Positions 22,975-33,089 of a DNA stretch of 64,000 nt are shown here, piece after piece (position 1 is the first letter of the stretch; every line of letters starts with the position of its first letter). A program made the translations under genes and the position numbers. The DNA is from Moritella sp. 5 (lineage in GTDB: Bacteria; Pseudomonadota; Gammaproteobacteria; Enterobacterales; Moritellaceae), in assembly GCF_018219455.1 (NCBI RefSeq), contig NZ_CP056122.1, positions 1,922,001 to 1,986,000 on the forward strand. The letters run 5' to 3'. Below the pieces are notes generated by a model, which made no database searches, was not told the DNA's origin, and worked only from the letters and a program-made list of their open reading frames with translations.

Positions 22975-24822
22975 CTAACAGTCACTTCCGTAACGTTGCG
23001 TAATATAAGTTTCAAAGTTATCGCATAATTGACCATCAGAAATATGATTGTCAGCGATCGTCTCTGCACCATCAACAATACTGATTTTTGCGTTTAATGC
23101 AGCTGGTTGAACTCGAGTTCTTTTTTGCGCAGCTTCGATTTTTGCTTGTTCTTGTAGCCAAGCCTGCTCACTGGTTTTATTACAGGTTTCAGCAAGGTAA
23201 GTAGCAGAGAAACCTTCGCCAGTTAAGCTACGTAAGGTTGCATCGTGACTAATGCTGTTACCCGGCTTCCAGTAATGCTCAGCCAGTAACGGACCAATTG
23301 CTGGATTATCGGTTAGGTAGCCAAATTTCTCGATAAAGTAAGCACGAGTTTGATATACCGCCATATGCGCAAGTAGGTAACCTTGGTAAGAACAAGCGGC
23401 TTCTTGCGATAGCAAATGAGGAACAGCGAGTAATGGTCGTGGACTTGCTGCTAGGCCAAGAATACGTTGCTCAGTATCACGGGCTAGCGTTGTTATGTAT
23501 TCAGGTGTTAACACGTCTTCATCAGCGCTATACACTGCCCATTCAAAATAAGGCACCACTAAGATACTGCGTTCTTGATAAGCTTTAAACGGTTGTGTTG
23601 CTGCAATCAATGCTTGGATAACCTCGTCTGGTACTACTTCACCATCAGTATTATAAGCATATTGCTTTAACCAGTCACCGTCGTTTAACAAGCTATCGCA
23701 GAACATAGATTGCGTTTCTGCATATGCCATTGATGTCGGTGCAAACTCTTGTGAGAAACACGGCGAGTTTAATTTAATATTGGCAAAGTGAGCCGCATGG
23801 CCTCCTTCATGGAACAAGGTATTGATACCGTCATAACCACTACCTATTTGATCGGGCTTCGCGTTACTGGTGAAATTGATTTTACCCGCTTGCCACTTAT
23901 CTTCAGCATAAAAGGATGGGATAGGACCGTGGCAGAAACCATTTTGGTATTTACCGGGACGGTCTAATAAATCGAGGGTCATATCGGCTTGTGAGTAATC
24001 TATATTTAGGCGGCCGAATGATTCAATCCAGCGACGTAATGATTTTGAGAATGGTACGTAAGGGTCAAGTTGACGTGCTGCATCTCCAGCGTACATAAAG
24101 CTAAAATTATGACCTTGAATCGCGCTGTCGCCTTTAGTATCTGCTAAATTTTGGATGCTGCTAAGGTTACCTTCACGCGTGCGTAATTCAAAATCATCTA
24201 AAATAGTGAATAGTTGCTCTGGTGTCATCTGTTCGGTTTTATTTACTTTGTAATCAAAGAAGTTACGGAATCCTTGTTGACGAGCAAAGTCATTGCGCTG
24301 TTTAACCAGTTCGATATAACCATTATTTAGCACCCATTGCTCAAGATCTAATAATGCTTGATGCGCCGATTGTCTAACACCTTCGTTATTACTGGTGCGA
24401 ATATTCGCGGCTAGCACGGTTAAAGATGCTTGCTGCTTATCCCCGTTTTCATCATTGCAATACATTAGGTAATCTTGACGCTTGGTAAATAACGTCGATT
24501 CACTGCGAATGAGGGCGGCCATTTTATCTCTGCCCTCTGCACTTTCAATTGCATTGGCATCGAAAAAGGCTAACCAACCTTTGAGTCCTTGCACCAGCTC
24601 ATCATCTTCATCGGTTAATTGTAATAGCACGTCAAGGTTGCCACGTGTCGTTTGAATGTGATTTGGGTCTGAGATAAAAGCACTGAGTTTAGCTTCTGCA
24701 GCTGCAAAACCGTCATGGTCATCGCTGGTGCCCATGTAAGTTTGCCAAAATAGATCTTCTTTACGGCGGTGTAGTGCTAAATAATCATCATTGAGTTGAT
24801 TAAAATAATCTTGTGGGTTCAA
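22975..24822 (-). CDS. M3-family zinc peptidase (oligopeptidase-like)
   Basis: The protein has 615 residues, close to oligoendopeptidase length, and no signal peptide, so it is cytoplasmic. The zinc site is LFHEGGHAAHFANI (about residue 340), with both histidines and the glutamate of HExxH intact. The downstream SMAYAETQSMFCDSLL supplies the third ligand glutamate. It would trim short peptides. It is convergent with the PNT-like gene. TTGAGGAGATG-like purines (AAGGAGATG on the minus strand) precede the ATG. Confidence 0.9.
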   Translation of the reverse strand: MNPQDYFNQLNDDYLALHRRKEDLFWQTYMGTSDDHDGFAAAEAKLSAFISDPNHIQTTRGNLDVLLQLTDEDDELVQGLKGWLAFFDANAIESAEGRDKMAALIRSESTLFTKRQDYLMYCNDENGDKQQASLTVLAANIRTSNNEGVRQSAHQALLDLEQWVLNNGYIELVKQRNDFARQQGFRNFFDYKVNKTEQMTPEQLFTILDDFELRTREGNLSSIQNLADTKGDSAIQGHNFSFMYAGDAARQLDPYVPFSKSLRRWIESFGRLNIDYSQADMTLDLLDRPGKYQNGFCHGPIPSFYAEDKWQAGKINFTSNAKPDQIGSGYDGINTLFHEGGHAAHFANIKLNSPCFSQEFAPTSMAYAETQSMFCDSLLNDGDWLKQYAYNTDGEVVPDEVIQALIAATQPFKAYQERSILVVPYFEWAVYSADEDVLTPEYITTLARDTEQRILGLAASPRPLLAVPHLLSQEAACSYQGYLLAHMAVYQTRAYFIEKFGYLTDNPAIGPLLAEHYWKPGNSISHDATLRSLTGEGFSATYLAETCNKTSEQAWLQEQAKIEAAQKRTRVQPAALNAKISIVDGAETIADNHISDGQLCDNFETYITQRYGSDC

Positions 24823-25148
24823 AACATCTCCTTGTAAAACAGCGTGTCATGGTGATAGTGCGTGAAAGGCACTTATAATGAATACATTCGCTGATTTCAT
24901 GCCATAGTTATTATTTTCGAAAGAGGATACTCGTCAAAAATTAGATAAATTAAGTAGATAATACGCCTACAGTCATATGCTGCGCTTTATCTTGCATCAC
25001 ACTTTAGCTAAATTGATTGCAGGAACTTGTATTTACTACTTGTTTTCTGGAATTATTTGATACATCCCTTGTCTCGTATAAGCAAAGCCAATACACTTTA
25101 GTACTTTAATAAGTAATATATATCATTAATAACACTTTTAGGACCACT
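24823..25148. other. Divergent promoter region without recognisable sites
   Basis: It separates the M3 peptidase gene (leftwards) from a membrane protein gene (rightwards). No ORF or clear operator is seen. Confidence 0.5.
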
Positions 25149-26162
25149 ATGTATACAGATGAAGACCTTAATAATGCGGTAGATAAAGGCATTTTTACTG
25201 CGTCGTCCGTTGACGAGTTTCGACGTGACCAGTTGTTATCCAAGCGCGTGACAATTGCAGATGAAGAAAATATCCGTTTAATCGGTGGGTTTAACGATAT
25301 TTTTATTGTTATTGCTTGTGCGTTGTTATTATTCTCATCACTGTGGGTGGTTAAATCGATAGATCCGCGTTTAGGTTTAGCCACTTTTGCCGCGTTATCG
25401 TGGGCGCTTGCGGAATTCTTTGTTCTGAAAAGAAAAATGGCCTTTCCTGCTATTATGTTATTACTCGCCTTTATTGGTGGTGTGTTTAAGTTATCAATAG
25501 AAATATTTGCACCTCTGGGTGAGCAAGCAATGGTGGTTGCTACTGGCGCGTCTGTCATTGCCGCTTTTTGTCACTGGCGTCGCTTCAATGTGCCAATTAC
25601 GATTGCAGCGGGTACTGCTGCAATGATCGGCTTTATCGTGTCTTCATTCATATCAACATTTACGACGGCTGAAACGATCAATGTATTAACGGATTGGATA
25701 CTGGTTGTGATATTTACCTGTGGTATTTTAACTTTCTTGTTTGCTATGTATTGGGACTCTTCTGATCGTGAACGTGTTACTAACCGTACTGATACTGCAT
25801 TCTGGTTACATTTATTATCGGCACCTTTGATTATTCATCCGATATTTTTAAGTGTTGGTATTTTGAATGGCGATGAAAGTATCAGTAGTATCGCGATTAT
25901 TATTGCCTTGTACTTATTGATGTCACTGGTTTCTATTATTATCGACCGCCGTGCCTTTATGGTGTCATCACTGGTATATGTATTGTATGCATTATCAAGC
26001 TTAATGAGTATGTATGGCGACGTAGGTACTAATTTTGCTATTACTGGTGTTGCGATAGGGGCAGCATTATTACTGTTATCAGCATTATGGCATCCTGTTC
26101 GTGGCATGATCGTAACGGTATTACCTAACGCGGTGAAACAATTAGTCCCTGATGCAAACTAG
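25149..26162 (+). CDS. Polytopic membrane protein (DUF2157-like)
   Basis: The protein has 337 residues. A soluble N-terminal part of about 45 residues (YTDEDLNNAVDKGIFTASSV) is followed by about nine or ten membrane helices. The layout resembles DUF2157-type membrane proteins of unknown function. TAGGACCACT precedes the ATG. It is a single gene followed by a strong terminator. The family likeness is by layout only. Confidence 0.65.
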   Translation: MYTDEDLNNAVDKGIFTASSVDEFRRDQLLSKRVTIADEENIRLIGGFNDIFIVIACALLLFSSLWVVKSIDPRLGLATFAALSWALAEFFVLKRKMAFPAIMLLLAFIGGVFKLSIEIFAPLGEQAMVVATGASVIAAFCHWRRFNVPITIAAGTAAMIGFIVSSFISTFTTAETINVLTDWILVVIFTCGILTFLFAMYWDSSDRERVTNRTDTAFWLHLLSAPLIIHPIFLSVGILNGDESISSIAIIIALYLLMSLVSIIIDRRAFMVSSLVYVLYALSSLMSMYGDVGTNFAITGVAIGAALLLLSALWHPVRGMIVTVLPNAVKQLVPDAN

Positions 26163-26190
26163 CTTTTAGTTGCGTTCAGTTTTATAGATG

Positions 26191-26218
26191 ATGGTGAGTT
26201 AATGACTTAACTCACCAT
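26191..26218. terminator. Strong stem-loop terminator
   Basis: ATGGTGAGTTAA (26191-26202) pairs perfectly with TTAACTCACCAT (26207-26218) around a TGAC loop. ATTTTAG follows. It lies after the membrane protein gene and could also stop transcription from the right. Confidence 0.75.
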
Positions 26219-26221
26219 ATT

Positions 26222-26458
26222 TTAGTTATCGGTATCGATAATTAATGGTACAAAAACATACCCTGGATGTTCGTGGTAATATTCAATCACACCTTGCGCT
26301 ATTTTTACTACATTATAGGCACTATTTAGCCCTGTAATGAGCATGTAGAAACCTTGATCTAGATCAATACCCCCGAATTCATAGCATTGACCTGCATATA
26401 CAGGTAGAATGCCCCCTCAAAAAATTACAATAAAAGCAATAAGTGGGTTATTTCGCAT
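26222..26458 (-). pseudogene. Minus-strand coding relic with an in-frame TGA
   Basis: Read leftwards from ATG 26458, the frame gives MRNNPLIAFIVIF, a TGA, and then about 64 codons (GGILPVYAGQCYEFGG ... YYHEHPGYVFVPLIIDTDN) up to TAA at 26222-26224. The part after the TGA looks like a real folded protein. The part before looks like a signal or anchor. The ATG shares the CATG of the U32 gene start on the other strand. The most likely reading is a pseudogene, or a shorter gene with an unusual start. Function unknown. Confidence 0.4.
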
Positions 26459-28700
26459 GAGTAGAAAAATAGAATTATTGGCACCGGGTGGTGATGTAGA
26501 AGCGATTAAAGCGGCGATTGTAGCTGGTGCAAATGCTGTCTACTGTGGTTTGGATATGTTCAATGCCCGTAACCGTGCGTCCAATCTTTCATTTGATGAG
26601 CTAAATGGCGTATTACGACTTGCACACGAACACAGCTGTGAAGTCTTTTTAACCCTTAACGTCGTGATCTTAGAACACGAAGTTGTTAGCTTAGTGCGTC
26701 TGCTTAATAAACTGGTTAACAGTGGTATTGATGGCATCATTGTGCAAGACTTAGGTGTTTTCAATATTGTTAAAAAGCATTTTCCAACGTTAGATATTCA
26801 TGCTTCTACTCAATTAACAACTCATAACGAAGGTCAGATCTTATTCTTACAGAAAATTGGTGCAACGCGCGTTAATTTATCTCGTGAGCTGAACCTTGGT
26901 GAAATTAAACAACTAACGACAGTTGCGCATGACCATGATGTACTCACTGAAGTATTCGTGCATGGCGCACTATGTATCGCGTTCTCTGGCCAATGTTACT
27001 CAAGCTCAGTAAGTGTGGGCAACTCAGGTAACCGTGGTCGCTGTAGTCAAGCATGTCGTGATGAATACGAAGTGACTGCAGAAGGTCATCGCTTCCCGCT
27101 TAACTTGAAAGATAACTCGGCATACTTTGATTTACCCCAGTTGGTTGACGCAGGTGTTGATTCATTAAAAGTAGAAGGCCGTATTAAAGGCGCACACTAT
27201 GTTTACACAGTTGTCGATACATGGCGTAAACAGATCAACAACTTTGTTGAGTCTGGCAAGTTATTAGCTGACGATGGCAACCTGCATAAAGTATTTAACC
27301 GTAGCTTCACTAACTCATTCTTGCAGGGCGACCTAAACAAGAAAATGTTTACTGATAACCCACGTGATAACAGTGTTAATTATGCAGTTGAAAAAAGCGA
27401 TGCGATCTCTGTTGTACAGATCCATGATGTGAAACAAGATCTTTATACTGATAAAAATGCGTTAGGTGCTGAACTAGCAGAAAAGATTAAAGACCTAAGC
27501 ATTGATAAAATTGCTTTAACGTTAGCTTTTTCTGCAAAAGAAAATAGCCCGTTAACGGTAAACATTATTGCTGGTAACACGTCGTTTGAAGTGAAAAGTG
27601 ATTCTTTATTACGTATTGCAGATGAAATTTCAATCACACCAGAAACGGTTGAGAAACGTTTCCGTAGCTTCAATAATGCAACGTTTGATCTTGCGCCAAT
27701 GAACTTTGACAACTTTGATGCAAATCTAACAGTACCGTTTAAAGAATTAACGGAACTGAAAAATCAAGCGGCATTTTTATTGAATGGTTCGCGTGATGTG
27801 GTTAAACACGTTGATGTACCTGCATTACCTAAGCACCCTAAAATAGAACAAACACCTAAGCTATCACTGCTTATTGCGAACGTAAAAGATTTACACCTTG
27901 CTGATGTAACAGATGCTGATATCTACTTTAAGATCCCAGAGAGCTTGAAAAAGAACTGCCCTAAACATATTAAACTATTGCAAGAAAATCCACGCTTAAT
28001 TCCTTGGTTCCCAGCGGTACTGATTGGTAAAGATTATCTAGAGTCAGTGAAGATCCTTGAAGAAGTGAAACCTAAGCGTATCGTGACTAACAACACTGGT
28101 ATTGCTTATAAAGCATTTGAAATGGGTATTGAGTGGGTTGCTGGTCCGTTCTTAAACACAACCAACTCACACGCATTAATCACTCTACAAGAAGAGTTAA
28201 ACTGTGCAGGTGCGTTTATTTCTAACGAGATCAACCGTGGTCAAATTAGAAACATCACTCGTCCAAAGAACTTTAAAATGTTCTACAGTATTTACCATCC
28301 GATTCTGATGATGACAAGTCGTCAATGTTTCTTCCAACAAACGGTTGGCTGTAAAAAGCCTGCGATTGAAGATGGTTGCATGTTGAAATGTGAAAAAGCG
28401 ACAACAATTACCAATGTTAAAGGTATTTCGTTTGCGGTTGATAAGCAAAAAGGCGGCTACCCAAGCATTTATAATGACGAGCAGTTCTTAAACTTTGATG
28501 CAGTAAATGACTTCTCTCATCTGTTTGATGAATTCTTTATTGATCTCACTAACATCGGTGCAGGCTCTAAAGAAGAACAAGACAAAGTCGAGCTAATCAA
28601 ACACTTTGAAGCGTTACTTGCAGGCGATGACGCGTCAAAAGTAGCGTTAAATAACTTAGTACCTGTGGCAACTAATGCACAATATACTCAGGGTTTATAA
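26457..28700 (+). CDS. U32 peptidase-family protein (RlhA/YegQ group)
   Basis: From ATG 26457 it has 747 residues. The TIM-barrel N-terminal part starts IELLAPGGDVEAIKAAI and has LDIHASTQLTTHN and VFVHGALCIAFSGQCYSSS. The family signature is CYSSSVSVGN followed by NRGRCSQACR (about residues 181-202). A C-terminal part with further cysteines (CKKPAIEDGCMLKCEKA) fits the longer members. Known members (RlhA, TrhP, UbiU) are tRNA/rRNA or quinone hydroxylation factors with Fe-S clusters, not true peptidases. It is closest in layout to RlhA, which acts on 23S rRNA. I cannot fix the substrate. The start at 26409 is rejected because similarity begins at 26457. Confidence 0.85.
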   Translation: MSRKIELLAPGGDVEAIKAAIVAGANAVYCGLDMFNARNRASNLSFDELNGVLRLAHEHSCEVFLTLNVVILEHEVVSLVRLLNKLVNSGIDGIIVQDLGVFNIVKKHFPTLDIHASTQLTTHNEGQILFLQKIGATRVNLSRELNLGEIKQLTTVAHDHDVLTEVFVHGALCIAFSGQCYSSSVSVGNSGNRGRCSQACRDEYEVTAEGHRFPLNLKDNSAYFDLPQLVDAGVDSLKVEGRIKGAHYVYTVVDTWRKQINNFVESGKLLADDGNLHKVFNRSFTNSFLQGDLNKKMFTDNPRDNSVNYAVEKSDAISVVQIHDVKQDLYTDKNALGAELAEKIKDLSIDKIALTLAFSAKENSPLTVNIIAGNTSFEVKSDSLLRIADEISITPETVEKRFRSFNNATFDLAPMNFDNFDANLTVPFKELTELKNQAAFLLNGSRDVVKHVDVPALPKHPKIEQTPKLSLLIANVKDLHLADVTDADIYFKIPESLKKNCPKHIKLLQENPRLIPWFPAVLIGKDYLESVKILEEVKPKRIVTNNTGIAYKAFEMGIEWVAGPFLNTTNSHALITLQEELNCAGAFISNEINRGQIRNITRPKNFKMFYSIYHPILMMTSRQCFFQQTVGCKKPAIEDGCMLKCEKATTITNVKGISFAVDKQKGGYPSIYNDEQFLNFDAVNDFSHLFDEFFIDLTNIGAGSKEEQDKVELIKHFEALLAGDDASKVALNNLVPVATNAQYTQGL

Positions 28701-28744
28701 AAAAGAGTACTCAGGGTTTATAGAAAGAGTACTCAGGGTTTATA
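28686..28744 (+). repeat. Three tandem copies of a 22-23 bp unit at the end of the U32 gene
   Basis: ACTCAGGGTTTATA occurs at 28686-28699, 28709-28722 and 28731-28744. The linkers (AAAAAGAGT and GAAAGAGT) are also alike. The first copy contains the last codons and the stop of the gene. The others are non-coding duplicates of its 3' end. Confidence 0.9.
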
Positions 28745-28790
28745 AGCATTAACGACAAAATCTAAGCCCAACAGCTTGAATATTTAATCT

Positions 28791-28845
28791 AAGCCAAGTA
28801 TTACGGATTGTAGTAAAATACATGCTGTAAAACTTGGCTTTATTT
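28791..28845 (+). terminator. Probable terminator of the U32 gene
   Basis: AAGCCAAGT (28791-28799) pairs with ACTTGGCTT (28832-28840), followed by TATTTTTATG. The loop of 32 nt is long for a standard terminator. Confidence 0.55.
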
Positions 28846-28976
28846 TTATGTACTTAGTAATTTTCAATGTTCAATTACATTTAGAAAGTGGTCAATGTTA
28901 GAATTTAACGCCTATAATTCCTGTTTAATGGTGATTATCTGCTGATTTAAGGCGGGTTCTGGTAGGTTGTTATGAT

Positions 28977-30146
28977 ATGAACATTTTACATATACACTCT
29001 GATTACCCCGATGGCCGCAATGATCAAAGTACGCCTGCTGTAAAATCACTATTAGACGCCACCTCTGGTATCTCCAATACCGTATTTGTTATTCATCGTA
29101 CCCCATGGCCTTGGCTGGTTCGTGTTATTCCGCATAATCCTAAATTATATTCGGTTTATTATTGGGGGTTACCTTTTGGTTTAGCGCTGACTTTATCTTT
29201 ATTTCTTGCTCGTAATCTTCTTTTTAATCTTATCAAAAAGAAGCAGGTCAAATACCAACTTATTCATGGTCATAAATTGGCTATTGATGGCACGTTAGGT
29301 GCTGCTATCGCGAATCAGATCGGCATTCCGTATTTCCTATCCGTTAGAGGGGGAACGGATGTACGTATTTTACAACGTAAATCCTTTTTAAGATCACGTT
29401 GGAAAAAGGTCTTAGAAGAGGCGGAACATATATTTTGGGTGAGTTCTTGGGCTAAAAATCCAATTAAAAAAATGCTGAAAAGTACGCTCAATACATCGGC
29501 AGCTCAATCGAGTTTACTCCCTAATCCCTGTGAAATGAGTCAGCTAGCAGATATCAGTAAGAGAAATCGAGCTGAGCACTTTGTTACCGTGTTTCGTTTT
29601 GAACAATATGAACGAAAAGGAATAATGCCATTATTGGCGGCTATATCTAGACTTAGTGTTGCATATCCAGATATTAAGCTGGATATATATGGTACTGGAT
29701 CTAAAAGTAAGATGAAAATAGTGCAGGGTAAAATCAACGCATTATCGTTAAGCGAGAAGGTTACGATTAAAGGCCGTATTGACAATAATCTTCTGCAACA
29801 AAAATTAACAGAATATGCGGCGTTTTTATTACCGAGTAAGAATGAGTCTTTTGGCATGGTGTTTGTTGAAGCGCTATTTTCTGGTTTACCTATTTTATAT
29901 CACGCCAATACCGGTATTGATGGTTATTTGGATGACATTGATGTTGGCATTAAGGTACGAACTCAAGATATAGATGAATTAGTGAACAAAGTGGAAGAGT
30001 TGATTGTACGACATGATTTTTTTCAAAATCGTATTAAATGCGCATTCGAAACACATGCATTCGACATTTTCGAGAAGAAAACGGTGGTTAATCATTATCA
30101 AAGTTTAGTCGATGGCCTTAATCTGGAGTATCGAAATGCCAAATAG
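28977..30146 (+). CDS. Glycosyltransferase family 4
   Basis: The protein has 389 residues and is the first gene of the polysaccharide operon. The N-terminal acceptor domain starts NILHIHSDYPDGRND, and GHKLAIDGTLGAAIANQIGI is typical. The nucleotide-sugar part has FVTVFRFEQYERKGIMPLL and the E-x7-E block ESFGMVFVEALFSGLP (about residues 290-305). It adds a sugar to a lipid-linked chain on the cytoplasmic side. The next gene starts 11 nt before its stop, so translation is coupled. Donor and acceptor cannot be read. Confidence 0.88.
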   Translation: MNILHIHSDYPDGRNDQSTPAVKSLLDATSGISNTVFVIHRTPWPWLVRVIPHNPKLYSVYYWGLPFGLALTLSLFLARNLLFNLIKKKQVKYQLIHGHKLAIDGTLGAAIANQIGIPYFLSVRGGTDVRILQRKSFLRSRWKKVLEEAEHIFWVSSWAKNPIKKMLKSTLNTSAAQSSLLPNPCEMSQLADISKRNRAEHFVTVFRFEQYERKGIMPLLAAISRLSVAYPDIKLDIYGTGSKSKMKIVQGKINALSLSEKVTIKGRIDNNLLQQKLTEYAAFLLPSKNESFGMVFVEALFSGLPILYHANTGIDGYLDDIDVGIKVRTQDIDELVNKVEELIVRHDFFQNRIKCAFETHAFDIFEKKTVVNHYQSLVDGLNLEYRNAK

Positions 30147-31149
30147 AAAAGTGCTTGTCATTGCATCGGCAGGAGGACACCTTACTCAAGCATTATGCGC
30201 TTGTAGCCATGTTAAGGACATTGTATTAGTGACAACGATGTCACTCGGTAACGATGATAAAATTAAAAAAACTTATGTTATGTGGTCAACACAAAAAAAT
30301 GCGTTTATTCACTTTGTAAATATTTTTTATGCCGTGTATGTGCTTTTAAAAGAAAGACCGCGGATCGTATTTACGACGGGGGGACCACTCGTTTTACCTT
30401 TTGCGCTAGTGTGTAAGTTCTTACCTTTAAAATTTGTATATTTAGATACGCTGTCTCGTGTTGTTGAACTCTCTAATACTGGAAAATTTATTCATAAATA
30501 TAAGTTATACGATGAATTTATGTCGCAGTGGGAAGGGGTAGCTAGAGAATATAACGTGGAATATGAAGGCAAAACATTTGATTTAGCAGGTCAATCCAAC
30601 AAGGTCATCACACCATTACAGCCGCCTGAAAAACCATTGGTATTAGTAACGATGGGGACAAATACTTACCCTTTTCCACGCTTGATTAAGGCAATGGCCA
30701 AACTTGATATTTACAAAGATCCTAACGTTCGCTGGTTTATTCAAACCGGTGGCTTTGAGGTTGAAGAAAAGCCCGCTAATGGCGAAATTGCAGCGATGAT
30801 ACCGAAGGATAAAATGGATGCCTTGGTAAAAGAGAGCAGCTTGGTGATTAGTCATTGCGGTGTTGGCAGTATCAATCACATGCTTACCTTTCAGAAGCAG
30901 GTGGTCTTTGTGCCGAGATTAGCGCGATTTGGCGAGTTTTCTGATGATCACCAATTACAAATTGCGAAAGAGTTATGCAACCCTAATATGAAAGTTGTTT
31001 ATCCCGATGAATTATTACCTGAATACAGTGTGGCAGAGCTCATTTCAATACCAAGATATGACAAGGCAATAGATATAACAAATCATACGTTTGCTTCTGT
31101 TATCGATAAAAAACTATTCGTTGAGCAAAGGGAAGATTCTTATGGCTAA
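30136..31149 (+). CDS. Fused PssD-PssE-type glycosyltransferase (Alg14-Alg13-like)
   Basis: From ATG 30136 (GGAG 8 nt upstream) it has 337 residues. The N-terminal half (VLVIASAGGHLTQALCA; later RPRIVFTTGGPLVLPFAL) is PssD/Alg14-like and serves as membrane anchor and acceptor site. The C-terminal half (VLVTMGTNTYPFPRLIKAM; SHCGVGSINHML) is PssE/Alg13-like and binds the UDP-sugar. In most bacteria the two are separate genes, and here they are one chain. Both neighbouring genes overlap it. The start at 30112 is rejected since it lies inside the previous gene without a ribosome site. Confidence 0.85.
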   Translation: MPNRKVLVIASAGGHLTQALCACSHVKDIVLVTTMSLGNDDKIKKTYVMWSTQKNAFIHFVNIFYAVYVLLKERPRIVFTTGGPLVLPFALVCKFLPLKFVYLDTLSRVVELSNTGKFIHKYKLYDEFMSQWEGVAREYNVEYEGKTFDLAGQSNKVITPLQPPEKPLVLVTMGTNTYPFPRLIKAMAKLDIYKDPNVRWFIQTGGFEVEEKPANGEIAAMIPKDKMDALVKESSLVISHCGVGSINHMLTFQKQVVFVPRLARFGEFSDDHQLQIAKELCNPNMKVVYPDELLPEYSVAELISIPRYDKAIDITNHTFASVIDKKLFVEQREDSYG

Positions 31150-32008
31150 TAAAATATTAATTTCTGTTGTTATTGTTGATTTTTTTAAAGCTGAACGAGT
31201 TGTAGATAATGTCGAAAGGGTACTGATTCAGGAAGGTAATTTTGATATAGAAGTGATCGTTATTGATAACTCAATGGATAGCGGCAATCAAAAAATACTG
31301 TCGCAATATCAAGACACTGAAAATGTAACCTTGATTTTTAATCAACAAAATAATGGTTATACCCGAGGTTGTAATCAAGGTGCTGATTTATGCCGTGGTG
31401 ACTATTTGTTTTTTGTAAACCCGGATATTGAATGGAAATCTGTCACGACACTGGCTGATGTAATTGCTATATACCAACGTGATAAAGGTATTGGCATTGT
31501 GGGTACTCGACAACTTAATGATGATGGTTCGACCCCTGACACGGTACGGCGTTTTCCTAATTTAATCGCACAGGTGGTACGCAGAACGTCACTTAGAAAT
31601 TGGCCAATCCTGAAAGGGATCGCTGAGTATTACGAATATGCTGAATTTGACTATTTTAAACCGGCTAATGTGGATTGGATACAGTCATCTTTCATGGCAA
31701 TCAGTCGTGACATTTGGGAACGAATAGGTGGTTTTGACAATCGTTATTTCATCTTCATGGCAGATCCTGATATCTGTTATAAGTGTTGGGAACTCGGGTA
31801 TAAAGTACATTATGAAAGTGACATCGTCGTCGGCGCTGATGGACTACGTTGCAGTGCTGGCGGCATTTATGATGTATTTAGCAATCGTGTATTACGTTTT
31901 CATATTAGAGACGCCTGTATTTATCATTTACAGTATTTATTGAAGCCAAGTATACCTACCGCGCGAAAGCTACAGGTTCAAGGGTCTTCAAGCGTTAATT
32001 ACGAGTAG
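31142..32008 (+). CDS. Glycosyltransferase family 2 (rhamnosyltransferase-like)
   Basis: From ATG 31142 it has 288 residues and overlaps the previous gene by 8 nt. The GT-A fold begins [20 protein letters not shown], and the metal-binding DxD equivalent is in [13 protein letters not shown] (about residues 94-106). The later FFIF-type acceptor region reads [19 protein letters not shown]. Proteins like this next to rfbBACD are often rhamnosyltransferases, which fits the operon. The ORF start at 31091 lies in the previous gene and is not used. Confidence 0.87.
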   Translation: MANKILISVVIVDFFKAERVVDNVERVLIQEGNFDIEVIVIDNSMDSGNQKILSQYQDTENVTLIFNQQNNGYTRGCNQGADLCRGDYLFFVNPDIEWKSVTTLADVIAIYQRDKGIGIVGTRQLNDDGSTPDTVRRFPNLIAQVVRRTSLRNWPILKGIAEYYEYAEFDYFKPANVDWIQSSFMAISRDIWERIGGFDNRYFIFMADPDICYKCWELGYKVHYESDIVVGADGLRCSAGGIYDVFSNRVLRFHIRDACIYHLQYLLKPSIPTARKLQVQGSSSVNYE

Positions 32009-32015
32009 CATCAAT

Positions 32016-33089
32016 ATGAAGATATTAGTCACTGGCGGTGCTGGGTTTATTGGCAGTGCTGTTATTCGACATATATTAATCGATACTGAGCATGAGGTCG
32101 TTAACCTCGACAAATTAACGTATGCAGGTAATTTAGATTCAATACCAGTGACGTTAATATCATCTCGCTATGCATTTGAGTATGCCGATATATGTGATAA
32201 AGATGCGGTGACACGTATTTTTGGACGGCATCAGCCTGATATTATTATGCACCTTGCTGCTGAATCTCATGTTGACCGTTCAATAGAAAATCCCAGCTGT
32301 TTTGTCGAAACAAATATCATCGGTACTTACAGCCTGCTTGAATCGGCTAGAGTATATTGGTTGTCATTAGACGCTGAAAAAAAGGCGGGTTTTCGTTTCC
32401 ATCATATTTCTACCGATGAAGTGTTTGGTGATTTAAGCAACCATGACGATTTATTCGTTGAGACGACCGCTTATGATCCCAGTTCACCTTATTCAGCAAC
32501 CAAGGCCAGTTCCGATCATTTAGTTCGTGCCTGGTTAAGAACGTATGGGTTACCTACATTAATTACTAATTGCTCGAATAACTATGGCCCTTATCACTTT
32601 CCTGAAAAGTTGATCCCTCACATGATTTTAAATGCGTTGAGCGGATTGTCACTACCTATCTATGGCGATGGTAAGCAAATTAGGGATTGGTTATATGTTG
32701 ATGACCATGCTAAAGCACTCGTGCTAGTGGCAACAAAAGGAGAGGTTGGTGAAAGTTACAATATTGGCGGACATAACGAAAAACAGAATATAGATGTAGT
32801 ACATACCTTGTGTGATGCGCTGGAAGCACTTGTACCCGATAAGCCTAATGGAATTGAACATTATCGCGACTTGATTAAATTTGTTCGTGATAGACCGGGC
32901 CATGATCTTAGGTATGCGATTGATGCGAGCAAAATTCAACGTGAATTAGGCTGGCAACCAGAAGAAACATTTGAGACTGGTATCAGAAAAACGGTGCAGT
33001 GGTATTTAGATAATACAATATGGTGGCAGCGAGTTCTAAGCGGTGATTATCAGTTAACACGTCGAGGAGAAAGTGCGAATGGGCGATAA
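32016..33089 (+). CDS. rfbB: dTDP-glucose 4,6-dehydratase
   Basis: The protein has 357 residues, the normal length. The Rossmann start is [20 protein letters not shown], and the family block [15 protein letters not shown] lies at about residues 82-96. The active-site region reads [11 protein letters not shown], and the catalytic Y-x3-K is in [17 protein letters not shown]. It converts dTDP-glucose to dTDP-4-keto-6-deoxyglucose, the second step to dTDP-L-rhamnose. It overlaps rfbA. Confidence 0.97.
   Translation: MKILVTGGAGFIGSAVIRHILIDTEHEVVNLDKLTYAGNLDSIPVTLISSRYAFEYADICDKDAVTRIFGRHQPDIIMHLAAESHVDRSIENPSCFVETNIIGTYSLLESARVYWLSLDAEKKAGFRFHHISTDEVFGDLSNHDDLFVETTAYDPSSPYSATKASSDHLVRAWLRTYGLPTLITNCSNNYGPYHFPEKLIPHMILNALSGLSLPIYGDGKQIRDWLYVDDHAKALVLVATKGEVGESYNIGGHNEKQNIDVVHTLCDALEALVPDKPNGIEHYRDLIKFVRDRPGHDLRYAIDASKIQRELGWQPEETFETGIRKTVQWYLDNTIWWQRVLSGDYQLTRRGESANGR

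Noticed and set aside
26457-28700. Collagenase-type peptidase function for the U32 protein
   Set aside because: Studied members of this family with the same cysteine pattern act in RNA or quinone hydroxylation. No protease residues are visible.
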